A DNA stretch of 64,000 nt, taken from assembly GCF_000374545.1 (NCBI RefSeq), contig NZ_KB894595.1:1-64000 (forward strand). The letters are read 5' to 3'. A program made the position numbers and the translations under genes. This stretch comes from Anaeromusa acidaminophila DSM 3853. GTDB lineage: Bacteria; Bacillota; Negativicutes; Anaeromusales; Anaeromusaceae. This document shows positions 1 through 7,326 of the stretch, one piece after another. A model generated the notes under the pieces. The model had not been told where the DNA came from. It made no database searches and was given only the letters and a program-made list of their open reading frames with translations. How positions within the stretch are numbered: position 1 is the stretch's first letter; every line of letters begins with the position of its first letter.

Positions 1-194
1 GGATACACTCGATTACTTTTCTGCGGTTTTAAGCCAGCTTCACCTTCTGACTGGTACTGAAAAATCCATCTCCTCACTAGTTTCTGATCAACTTCCAGAG
101 TGTTTGCTATATCGGCTATGCGCATGCTTTTGGCCAAATACCTCTTGCAAGCATCTATCTTCAAAGTGGCCGATACTTTTTCTTTATGTGGCAT
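1..194 (-). CDS. IS3-family transposase OrfA, N-terminal part
   Basis: The minus-strand reading frame begins with ATG at 194-192 (MPHKEKVSATLKIDACKRYL...) after a GGGGG ribosome site and runs off the window edge after about 64 codons. The sequence has the charged N-terminus and helix-turn-helix of IS3 OrfA proteins (SMRIADIANTLEVDQKLVRRW), which bind the IS ends and, by programmed frameshifting with OrfB, form the DDE transposase. Whether the element is intact cannot be told from here. Confidence 0.75.
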   Translation of the reverse strand, partial: MPHKEKVSATLKIDACKRYLAKSMRIADIANTLEVDQKLVRRWIFQYQSEGEAGLKPQKSNRVY

Positions 195-250
195 AAAATT
201 ACCCCCAGACAAGACAATGTGTTTTTTCATTGTCCTATCTAGGGGTAGCA
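1..250 (-). mobile_element. IS3-family insertion sequence, one end only
   Basis: The window opens inside an insertion sequence whose 5' end lies near 250. Read on the minus strand, the end begins TGCTACCCC and carries a nearby GGACA block, followed by an SD and the first transposase ORF; this matches the TG...CA ends and layout of IS3-family (IS150-like) elements. The other end, orfB and the target duplication are outside the window, so the exact boundary at 250 is inferred from the TG terminus. Confidence 0.7.
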
Positions 251-297
251 TATCACTTTCCGAGTGCGGTCCTTTATCGATAAATAAAACGCTAAAC

Positions 298-352
298 GTC
301 GTAGCCCTCCTTCGTACCCTCCATGTACTCCCTTTACTCCTGTTACCAGTCC
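298..352. repeat. Dispersed CCCTCC/ACTCCC-type intergenic repeat, copy 1
   Basis: Pyrimidine-rich stretch with the order GTAGCCCTCC, CGTACCCTCC, TACTCCCTTTA, CTCCTGTT. The same ordered blocks recur at 10606, 15347, 25488 and 48617 with 60-80 percent similarity by eye. It lies between the IS end and the DUF1904 gene; nothing else is visible from 251 to 362. Confidence 0.6.
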
Positions 353-362
353 GGTCTTCGTT

Positions 363-689
363 TTAGAAATGAACCCCGTTTTCGTAGTACCGAAGCTCTT
401 GCAATGGGATAAAGAATACATCGACTTGAGCGTGTCCGGCTAGGCGTATGTGGCGAGTGATTGCCTCGGCGGTACGGTCCTGTACGTCTTGGCCTCGTTC
501 AAACCAATTGACTTGCACTAAGGGTGTTGCAGCTGTTCGCTGGCCGTCAAAATAATAGGTTGAAGCCGGCACTTCCAAGGTGAAGTAGTCTCGGGGACAG
601 CCGACGATTTGTTCTAGTTCATCGACGAGGGCGGTGCTGAAGGCTTGGACGTCTTTGCCGGGAAGACCTTTGAATATCAATTGCGGCAT
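363..689 (-). CDS. DUF1904 family protein (tautomerase-like fold)
   Basis: A protein of about 108 residues beginning MPQLIFKGLPGKDVQ. Its pattern (short beta strand after Met-Pro, a PRDYFTLEV segment, WFERGQ, and a C-terminal YYENGVHF) fits the DUF1904 family of small Firmicute proteins related to the tautomerase superfamily; no function is established. The start was chosen at ATG 689, 7 nt after AGGAGG; ATG 692 is only 4 nt away. Longer upstream reading lacks a ribosome site and overlaps the divergent promoter region. The gene is divergent from the acetyltransferase gene at 834. Confidence 0.75.
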   Translation of the reverse strand: MPQLIFKGLPGKDVQAFSTALVDELEQIVGCPRDYFTLEVPASTYYFDGQRTAATPLVQVNWFERGQDVQDRTAEAITRHIRLAGHAQVDVFFIPLQELRYYENGVHF

Positions 690-833
690 CATGGTTCCTC
701 CTGTTAATGAATTATAGTGTATAGCATTTCGCGCCAGAGGCGAATAGTTCCTGCTGGAAATGTTTGAGAGCAGGAATCCGGCAACGGGTCCAGAAAAATA
801 GTATAAAAATAAGACAGAGAAGAGGTAACGGAA

Positions 834-1331
834 ATGGCGGAGGTTGTTTTTCGGGAAATGCAGGAAGAATACTTGGATGCGGTGCGGGATATTTATCTGC
901 ACTATATCCTCAATTCAACAGCGACCTTTCATGCACGGCCGCTGACGCGGGAGGACATGCGGGAAATTGTTTTTTTTGAAAATGAAAAATATAAAACCTT
1001 TGTTATTTTTCGCGAGGAAGAGCTTTGCGGGTATGTGCTCTTGACGCAACATAAGAAAAGAGAAGCTTATGATACGACAGCGGAAGTAACCGTGTATTTG
1101 AAGCCGGGGTGCATTGGGGGCGGGCTGGGAAGTTTGGGCCTGCAGCATTTAGAACAATATGCCCGAAAGCAAGGGATTCATGTGCTGGTAGCTACGATTT
1201 GCGGCGAAAACGAAAAAAGCATTCGCCTAGTAGAACGAAACGGCTATTTTCGGTGCGCTCATTATAAAGAGGTAGGTCTTAAGTTCGGGCAATACTTAGA
1301 TATTGTAGGGTATCAAAAAATTTTAGCGTAA
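834..1331 (+). CDS. GNAT-family N-acetyltransferase (phosphinothricin acetyltransferase-like)
   Basis: 165 residues with the layout of the Pat/MnaT group of GNAT enzymes, which acetylate small amines from acetyl-CoA: an N-terminal acceptor region with IYLHYILNSTATFH, a central strand (ELCGYVLLTQ), an acetyl-CoA-binding loop (residues about 85-100, glycine-rich GCIGGGLG) and a C-terminal NEKSIRLVERNGYF motif typical of these enzymes. The loop is more glycine-rich than the usual R-x-x-G-x-G/A. A weak AGAGG site precedes the ATG. The substrate is unknown. Confidence 0.75.
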   Translation: MAEVVFREMQEEYLDAVRDIYLHYILNSTATFHARPLTREDMREIVFFENEKYKTFVIFREEELCGYVLLTQHKKREAYDTTAEVTVYLKPGCIGGGLGSLGLQHLEQYARKQGIHVLVATICGENEKSIRLVERNGYFRCAHYKEVGLKFGQYLDIVGYQKILA

Positions 1332-1430
1332 GAAATCTGTCAGGATTGCTTTAGGAAAGCAATAGGAGACTGTTATGGTTTGCAGCAAGCGCTGCTTGTA
1401 CAATGATTGCATACGAAAGGGGGAGTATGC

Positions 1431-2234
1431 ATGAAATATGGATATAAGGTATTGTTGTGGCTGCTTCTTTGGCAGGGAATGGTTTTGGGGCAGGCTTTGG
1501 CCGCTCCCAGCGAGGTGCGTGAGGATTTAGCGGAGTATTTTCAAGGCTTTTCCGGGACTTTTGTATTATATGATTTGGAGACGGAGCGATATATTGTTTA
1601 TAATGAAGAGCATAGCCGGAAACGATTGTCTCCCTGCTCCACCTTCAAGATACCGAATTCTTTGATTGGACTGGAAACAGGAGTCGTGGATAAGGAAGAC
1701 GTATTTACCTTGAAAAAATGGGATGGGACCCGTTATGATTTTCCCTATTGGAATCACGACCACACGCTGGCGTCAGCCACGAAGGAATCGGTAGTCTGGT
1801 ATTTTCGAGAATTGGCAAGAGATATCGGCGCTGTAAGAATGCAAAGCTATTTGCAAATGATCGACTATGGCAATAAAGATATTTCCGGCGGGCTGACGCA
1901 ATTTTGGCTGGGTTCTTCCTTGCAGATATCGGCTCGGGAGCAAGTGCGGTTTTTGGCGCGTTTAGAGCGGGGAGAGCTGCCGTTTTCTCAAGATACGCAG
2001 GCCATTGTGTATAAGAATATCACTGTGGCGGAGAAAAATGGCGCTATCCTTATGGGGAAAACCGGTTCGCGCTTGCAGGACGGACATTGGAATTTGGGCT
2101 GGTTTGTTGGTTTGGTGAAAAAACAGGGAGAAACGTATGTGTTCGCAACCAATATTGAAGGAGCGGATGGGGCCATGGGAGGTAAGGCCAGAGAGATCAG
2201 TCTGGCGGTATTGAAGAAAATGAACGTATTGTAA
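1431..2234 (+). CDS. Class D (OXA-type) beta-lactamase
   Basis: 267 residues with a cleavable signal peptide (about 1-25, ending QALAA) and the full class D motif set: S70-T-F-K73 with the catalytic serine, S120-V-V122, Y146-G-N148, W159 and K210-T-G. These enzymes hydrolyse beta-lactams in the periplasm or at the cell surface through an acylated serine and a carboxylated lysine. The ATG at 1431 follows AAAGGGGGA; an upstream in-frame codon at 1407 has no ribosome site. The gene ends 13 bp before the MogA-MOSC gene, whose AGGAGG overlaps this stop, so the two may be cotranscribed. BlaR-type sensors share the fold but carry a membrane and protease region that is absent here. Confidence 0.9.
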   Translation: MKYGYKVLLWLLLWQGMVLGQALAAPSEVREDLAEYFQGFSGTFVLYDLETERYIVYNEEHSRKRLSPCSTFKIPNSLIGLETGVVDKEDVFTLKKWDGTRYDFPYWNHDHTLASATKESVVWYFRELARDIGAVRMQSYLQMIDYGNKDISGGLTQFWLGSSLQISAREQVRFLARLERGELPFSQDTQAIVYKNITVAEKNGAILMGKTGSRLQDGHWNLGWFVGLVKKQGETYVFATNIEGADGAMGGKAREISLAVLKKMNVL

Positions 2235-2247
2235 GGAGGCGCTGGGG

Positions 2248-3186
2248 ATGAAATCCTATGAAATGGCGGTTCTGGTTTTGAGCGACAAGGGCGCGCGCGG
2301 CGAGCGGCAGGATCTGAGCGGTCCTGCGGTTCGTGAAGTATTAGGCGCGCAGTATCCGGTTGTGTATTATAAAATGATCCCTGATGAAAAAGAGGAAATT
2401 ATCCGGGAACTTTGCTATATTTGCGATGAACTGGCGCCGCCGTTGCTAATTACTTCCGGCGGGACCGGCTTTTCCGAACGGGATGTTACGCCGGAAGCGA
2501 CCATGGAGGTAGTGGAAAAGCTTACGCCCGGCATTCCGGAAGCCATGCGCTTCTACGGCATGCAGAAAACGCCGAAAGCCATGCTTTCACGGGCGGTAGC
2601 CGGTATTCGGGGCAAGACGCTGATTGTGAATCTGCCTGGCAGTGTAAAAGGCGTGAAAGAGTCGTTGGAAGCCATTGCTCCGGCGTTGGCTCATGGCCTG
2701 GGGATTTTGCGCGGCGATGCCCAAGAATGCGGGCAGCCTAGTGCGGAAAAACGGGCGTCCGTGCTGGCGGTGAATCGCAGTGAGAAAAAAGGAGAAATCA
2801 AGGTTCCTATTGCTAAGGGATATTTTGCGGTGGATTGCGGCTTGCAGGGAGACGCTCATGCTGGAGACTGGCACCGTCAGGTGAGCCTCTTGGGCTATGA
2901 GAGTTTTGAGAAGATACGGCAACTGGGCGTAACTGATCTGGAACCCGGTGTTTTTGCGGAGAACTTGACGACAGAAGGCATAGAACTCTTTACGCTGCCT
3001 GTGGGAACTCGCCTCCAAATTGGCGAGGCGTTGCTGGAAGTGACGCAAATTGGCAAGGAGTGTCATCTAGGCTGCGCCATTCGCGAAAAAACAGGAGACT
3101 GCGTCATGCCCAGAGAGGGTATTTTTGCAAAGGTGCTAAAGCCGGGCTGGATTGCTCCAGGAGACTTGATTGAGATTGTAGCATAA
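2248..3186 (+). CDS. MogA-like molybdopterin adenylyltransferase fused to a MOSC domain
   Basis: 312 residues in two parts. Residues about 1-160 are MogA/MoaB-like with the TSGGTGFSERDVTPEA signature (about 69-84) that binds molybdopterin for adenylylation. Residues about 168-312 form a MOSC domain (KGYFAVDCGLQGDAHAGDW, then GKECHLGCAI), a sulfur- and Moco-binding module related to the Moco sulfurase C-terminus. MogA-MOSC combinations are known in anaerobic Firmicutes. An AAGGAGG lies 9-10 bp before the ATG. It opens a run of Moco genes with gaps of 9-23 bp or an overlap, so coupled synthesis with moeA and mobA is likely. Confidence 0.88.
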   Translation: MKSYEMAVLVLSDKGARGERQDLSGPAVREVLGAQYPVVYYKMIPDEKEEIIRELCYICDELAPPLLITSGGTGFSERDVTPEATMEVVEKLTPGIPEAMRFYGMQKTPKAMLSRAVAGIRGKTLIVNLPGSVKGVKESLEAIAPALAHGLGILRGDAQECGQPSAEKRASVLAVNRSEKKGEIKVPIAKGYFAVDCGLQGDAHAGDWHRQVSLLGYESFEKIRQLGVTDLEPGVFAENLTTEGIELFTLPVGTRLQIGEALLEVTQIGKECHLGCAIREKTGDCVMPREGIFAKVLKPGWIAPGDLIEIVA

Positions 3187-3199
3187 GGGGTTGCAGAAA

Positions 3200-4216
3200 A
3201 TGAAAACCATTAGGACGCAGGATGCGCTTGGAACCGTCCTGTGTCATGACATAACAAAGATTGTGCCGGGAGAGTTTAAAGGTCCGGCGTTTCATAAGGG
3301 TCATATTGTGACGGAAGAAGATATTCCCGTGCTTTTATCTTTAGGCAAAGATCATCTCTATGTATGGGAACTGCAAGATGGATTTGTACATGAAAATGAC
3401 GCCGCCTTGCGTTTGGCCAAGGCGGTAGGCGGCGGTGGTCTTGCCATGACAGAACCGGAGGAAGGCAAGGTGAATCTTCTTGCCGAACAAGACGGTCTGC
3501 TGCTGATCGACGAGGAGCGCTTGCTGCGCTTGAATTTGCTGGGCGAAGTGGCGGTGGCTACCCGCAGCCAAGAACGGACGGTGAAAAAGGGCGATATTGT
3601 GGCTGGGATTCGTGTGATCCCGCTGGTTTTTGCAGAAGAAAAAATGCAGGAGGCAGAGGCCATCGCTGCGGAGATGGACGTCATTTCCGTACTGCCGTTC
3701 CAGCCCTGCAAAGTTGGGATTATTACAACGGGAAACGAAGTGTATTACGGCAGAATTGCTGACCGTTTCGGGCCGGTTGTAAAAGAAAAAGTGGAAGTCT
3801 TTGGCTGCACTGTGGTGCGGCAGGCGCTTGTGCCGGACTCGGCGGAGGAAATTGCCCAAGCGGTGCAAAGTCTACTGGCGGAAGGGTGCCAGTTGATTTT
3901 GACTACAGGCGGCATGTCGGTGGACCCGGATGATGTGACGCCGGCCGGTATTCGTCTGGCCGGCGCCAGAATTGTTTCTTACGGGGCGCCGGTTTTGCCT
4001 GGTTCGGTATTCCTGATGGCGTATATGGGAGTTGTGCCGGTACTGGGACTGCCGGGCTGCGTCATGTACAACAGTACGACTGTTTTTGACTTGGTGCTGC
4101 CCTTGGTGTTGGCTGGGAGGGTAGTAACCCGGGAAATAATCGCTCGCTGGGGCGTAGGCGGCTTATGCTTAAATTGCGAGAGCTGCCATTTTCCAGATTG
4201 TTCGTTTGGGACGTAA
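3200..4216 (+). CDS. MoeA/MogA-like molybdopterin-binding protein with C-terminal cysteine cluster
   Basis: 338 residues. The middle holds a MoaB/MogA/MoeA-type molybdopterin-binding domain (GIITTGNEVYYG near 172-183, TTGGMSVDPDDVTPAG near 235-250, and a VLGLPGCVMYN loop). The extreme C-terminus has four cysteines, C323-x2-C326-x2-C329-x4-C334, followed by SFGT. A metal site there is an inference. The start is ATG 3200, about 9 nt after AAGGGG; a TTG at 3191 lies too close to that site. It is a second MoeA-type protein next to canonical MoeA; a role in molybdate insertion or in delivery to a particular molybdoenzyme is plausible but unproven. Confidence 0.8.
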   Translation: MKTIRTQDALGTVLCHDITKIVPGEFKGPAFHKGHIVTEEDIPVLLSLGKDHLYVWELQDGFVHENDAALRLAKAVGGGGLAMTEPEEGKVNLLAEQDGLLLIDEERLLRLNLLGEVAVATRSQERTVKKGDIVAGIRVIPLVFAEEKMQEAEAIAAEMDVISVLPFQPCKVGIITTGNEVYYGRIADRFGPVVKEKVEVFGCTVVRQALVPDSAEEIAQAVQSLLAEGCQLILTTGGMSVDPDDVTPAGIRLAGARIVSYGAPVLPGSVFLMAYMGVVPVLGLPGCVMYNSTTVFDLVLPLVLAGRVVTREIIARWGVGGLCLNCESCHFPDCSFGT

Positions 4217-4239
4217 TGAGATGAGGGAGGAGCGGCTTT

Positions 4240-5466
4240 GTGAAGAAAAATGTGTCCATGGAAGAGGCGCAGCAGCTTTTTGCAGCGCAGGCTGCGCCTG
4301 TGGGAGAACGAAAGATATCCCTGGCGGAAGCGGCGGGAAGCGTGTTGAGCCGGGATGTGTTTGCGCCTCTGGACTTGCCTCCTTTTGATCGTTCGCCCTT
4401 AGACGGCTATGCGCTGCGGGCGGCGGATGTCCGCCAAGCCTCCAAGGTACAGCCGGTGGCCTTGCGGGTTGTGGAAGAGGTGCGGGCTGGCTTTGTCGCT
4501 TCCCGGGAAGTAGACGAAGGCTGCGCCGTTAAGATCATGACCGGCGCGCCTTTGCCGGACGGAGCCGATGTAGTAGTGCCTTTTGAAGACGTGGAACGTA
4601 AAGGCGGCGTGGTGTGCATTACTGCACCAATGGCAAGCGGCAGCAATGTCATATATGCTGGCGAAGACTTTGCGGCAGGAGAATTGGCAGCTAAAAAAGG
4701 GGCTCTTCTAACGCCGCCTCTTGTGGGGCTGTTAGCCGCCTTGGGCATGGAAACGGTTCCTGTTTACGGGAAATGCAAGGTGGCTCTCTTCAGCACGGGG
4801 GACGAGCTGATAGAACCGCCGCAAGCGTTGCGGCCGGGGGCAATTTACAATTCGAATCTACATAGCCTGCGCGCCTATTGCCGCATGGCGGGCGCGGAAA
4901 CCGTGGCGCTTGGTACAGCGGTTGATGAAGAAGGGGCGATTACAGCACAGTTGGAAGAAGCGCTGCGGCAAGCTGACTTGGTGGTGACCACAGGCGGTGT
5001 ATCCGTAGGAGACTATGACTTGCTTCCGGCGGCCTTGCAAAAGGCGGGTGCCAAGGTTTTATTCCACGGCTTGGACATGAAACCAGGTTCGCCAGCTATG
5101 GGAGCGGTCTGCTGGGGTAAGCCGGTCTTGGCGCTTTCCGGTAATCCGGCAGCGGCGTTGATTGCCTTTGAGCTCGTGGGAGCGCCGCTTCTGAAAAAAA
5201 TGCTGGGGTGGCAAACCGTTCTGCCGCAGCGGGTTGACGTTATTTTAGATGATGAGTTTGCGAAGGCCAGCGGGCAGAGGCGCTTTGTGCGGGTGCGGTT
5301 AGAGGTGCAAGGGACGCAATTGCATGCCAAACTGGCGGGGAAGCAGAGCAATGGGGCGCTGCAGTCTATGGTAGCAAGCAATGCTTTGTTGGATGTGCCT
5401 GCAGGCAGCGGGCCGTTGAAAGCAGGTCAGCTAGTTACGGCGGTGTTGACAGGACCTTTGGCGTAG
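4240..5466 (+). CDS. moeA: Molybdopterin molybdenumtransferase MoeA
   Basis: 408 residues, the normal MoeA length. It inserts molybdate into adenylylated molybdopterin in the cytoplasm. Motifs in order: SPLDGYALRAAD near 48-60, MTGAPLPDGADVVVP near 100-115, the FSTGDEL and TTGGVSVGDYD molybdopterin loops, ALSGNPAAALI, and the C-terminal MoeA domain IV (VRVRLEVQG). The start is GTG 4240, 9 nt after GGGAGG at 4225. It stands between the MoeA-like gene and mobA in the Moco cluster. Confidence 0.93.
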   Translation: MKKNVSMEEAQQLFAAQAAPVGERKISLAEAAGSVLSRDVFAPLDLPPFDRSPLDGYALRAADVRQASKVQPVALRVVEEVRAGFVASREVDEGCAVKIMTGAPLPDGADVVVPFEDVERKGGVVCITAPMASGSNVIYAGEDFAAGELAAKKGALLTPPLVGLLAALGMETVPVYGKCKVALFSTGDELIEPPQALRPGAIYNSNLHSLRAYCRMAGAETVALGTAVDEEGAITAQLEEALRQADLVVTTGGVSVGDYDLLPAALQKAGAKVLFHGLDMKPGSPAMGAVCWGKPVLALSGNPAAALIAFELVGAPLLKKMLGWQTVLPQRVDVILDDEFAKASGQRRFVRVRLEVQGTQLHAKLAGKQSNGALQSMVASNALLDVPAGSGPLKAGQLVTAVLTGPLA

Positions 5467-5475
5467 GAGGAGAAG

Positions 5476-6075
5476 ATGGCGGTAAGCGGCATTGTACTGG
5501 CAGGCGGGCGGAGCTTGCGCATGGGCAAGGATAAAACGCAGCTTATGTGGGGGCGGCATACGCTGCTGGAGAACGCGGTTTGCCGCCTGCGGGGTCTTGC
5601 GGACGATATACTTGTTGTTGGTAGCCTGAAAGATACATGTTGTTTGCCGGGAATCCGGCAAGTGCAGGACCGGTACGCGGGCTGCGGTCCATTGGGCGGC
5701 ATTCATACAGGGCTGCTGGAGGCAAAACACGAGGCGGTCCTAGTTCTTTCCTGTGACATGCCTTTTGTAACCGCAGAATTGACGGCGTTTTTAGCAGCTA
5801 AGAAAGAGGGATTTGCCGCGGTAATTCCGCGTTGCCGAGGGCATGTAGAACCTTTGTGCGCAGTATATGCTCGCAGTTGCTTACCTGTTATCGAAGACTT
5901 GCTGCAAGCGGGGGATAATCAAGTGCGGCAAGTTTTTGCCAAGGTTAACACTTGTTATATAGAAGAAGCGGAATTGGAACGGTTTGGTGATGTGCAGCAG
6001 TTGTTTTTCAATCTAAATACGCCGCAAGATTGGCAGGAGGCTTTACGCCGCAAGGAGGTAGGGTATGGAAACTAA
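5476..6075 (+). CDS. mobA: Molybdenum cofactor guanylyltransferase MobA
   Basis: 199 residues with the nucleotidyltransferase signature LAGGRSLRMGKDK at residues 8-20, the substrate segment GPLGGIHTGL and the SCDMPFV metal-binding motif. MobA joins GMP to molybdopterin to make bis-MGD-type cofactors for DMSO-reductase-family enzymes such as formate dehydrogenase; a CMP-transferring MocA would serve hydroxylases instead, and the two are hard to separate by eye. GGAGG lies just before the ATG. The 3' end overlaps the MobB-fusion gene by 11 bp, pointing to translational coupling. Confidence 0.9.
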   Translation: MAVSGIVLAGGRSLRMGKDKTQLMWGRHTLLENAVCRLRGLADDILVVGSLKDTCCLPGIRQVQDRYAGCGPLGGIHTGLLEAKHEAVLVLSCDMPFVTAELTAFLAAKKEGFAAVIPRCRGHVEPLCAVYARSCLPVIEDLLQAGDNQVRQVFAKVNTCYIEEAELERFGDVQQLFFNLNTPQDWQEALRRKEVGYGN

Positions 6076-7192
6076 CAAAATTCCGATCGTCTCCTTCGTC
6101 TCGGCTTGTTCCGGGGCCGGTAAAACGACCTTGCTGGAAAAGGTTGTAGCCATTTTAAAGCAGCGCGGCTTGCGTTTGGCGGTAATCAAGCATGATGCGC
6201 ATCGTTTTGAGATGGACCACCCAGGCAAGGATACCTGGCGTTTAGCGCAAGCAGGAGCCGATGTCGTGGCCATTTCCTCGCCGGAAAAAGTTGCATTGCT
6301 GGAAAAGGTACCTGCTGAAAAATCACTGGATGAAGTGTCGGCTATGATTTCCGGCGTGGATCTCATTTTGACCGAAGGCTTTAAACAAGGCGGCAAGCCT
6401 AAAGTTGAAGTGTATCGCGCCGAACTCCAAGCGTCTCTACGCAGTTCCGCGGAGGAATTGCTGGCGATTGCCGGCGATGCGTCCTTGCCGGGGGTTCCTT
6501 GTTACGCCTTGGATGACGCGGCTGGGATTGCGTCGGAGTTGCTGCGTTATCTGGAAAGCTTTCAACAAAAGAAAAGTATGATAAAGAAGACAGCCGCTTT
6601 GCAGGTTGGGATCGTGCTATTTCCGCAAGTGGAAGAGCTTGATTTCATAGGGCCCTTTGAAACAATCAATTATGCTAATAAAATACGGCCCGATTCGATT
6701 CAGGTGCATCTGGTAGCGGAAAGGAATGAGCCGTTGCAGGCGTTTAATGGATTGCGGTTGTTGCCGGATTGTACACTGGCGCAGTGTCCGAAGTTGGATA
6801 TTGTAATTGCCCCTGGAGGCAAAGGTCGCTTTGCAGCCATGAAGAATCCAGTGATTCAGGATTTTTTGCGGCGACAGGCAGTCTGGGCTCGTTATTTGAC
6901 ATCGGTATGCACAGGGGCTTTTTTATTGGCCGAAGCAGGGCTGCTTCTAGGTAAACGGGCGACTACCTACCACACGGCCATGGAGGAGTTAGCGGCTTAC
7001 GGCGTGAAAACGGAAGCGAGCAAAGTAGTTCAGGACGGAAAGGTCATTACCGCGGGCGGTGTCAGCTCCGGCTTGGAACTGGGGTTGTATTTGCTGCAGT
7101 GTTGCTTTGACTTGGACTTAGCATGCGAAGTCGCGCGGAAAATAGAATATGAGGCGGGTTTGGATTTTTTGAATAACCTGTCACGGACTTAA
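6065..7192 (+). CDS. MobB GTPase domain fused to a DJ-1/PfpI (isonitrile hydratase-like) domain
   Basis: 375 residues. Residues 1-165 are MobB: a P-loop at 14-22 (CSGAGKTT), the conserved IKHDAH and DLILTEGFK segments; MobB binds GTP and assists MobA. A short linker (ESFQQKKSMIKK) leads to residues 176-375, a DJ-1/PfpI domain with the nucleophile elbow SVCTGAFLLAEAGLL, putative catalytic Cys282, and a GKRATTYHTAMEEL segment as in cyclohexyl-isocyanide hydratase and AraC N-terminal domains. No HTH follows. The frame is open across the junction, though Met172 would be a natural start for a separate protein. The role of the second domain in Moco chemistry is unknown. Confidence 0.85.
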   Translation: METNKIPIVSFVSACSGAGKTTLLEKVVAILKQRGLRLAVIKHDAHRFEMDHPGKDTWRLAQAGADVVAISSPEKVALLEKVPAEKSLDEVSAMISGVDLILTEGFKQGGKPKVEVYRAELQASLRSSAEELLAIAGDASLPGVPCYALDDAAGIASELLRYLESFQQKKSMIKKTAALQVGIVLFPQVEELDFIGPFETINYANKIRPDSIQVHLVAERNEPLQAFNGLRLLPDCTLAQCPKLDIVIAPGGKGRFAAMKNPVIQDFLRRQAVWARYLTSVCTGAFLLAEAGLLLGKRATTYHTAMEELAAYGVKTEASKVVQDGKVITAGGVSSGLELGLYLLQCCFDLDLACEVARKIEYEAGLDFLNNLSRT

Positions 7193-7263
7193 TCCGATAA
7201 AGCGATAATCGTGTAAGTAATGGGATACTATATGTGAATGAAAAGTTAATTGAGTGCATATGG

Positions 7264-7299
7264 AAAAGGGACTGCAGCTTTTTGGCCGCAGTCCCTTTG
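7264..7299. terminator. Bidirectional terminator between convergent genes
   Basis: An 11-bp stem (AAAGGGACTGC paired with GCAGTCCCTTT) lies between the convergent MobB-fusion and symporter genes, with A and T runs on its two sides, so it can end transcription from both directions. Confidence 0.75.
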
Positions 7300-7326
7300 A
7301 TTATTCTAGTTTGCTTATTTGGTTGC

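Noticed and set aside
1-362. A complete transposon including the DUF1904 gene
   Set aside because: The IS terminus and its own inverted-repeat start lie at about 250, and the DUF1904 gene beyond it has a normal chromosomal context.
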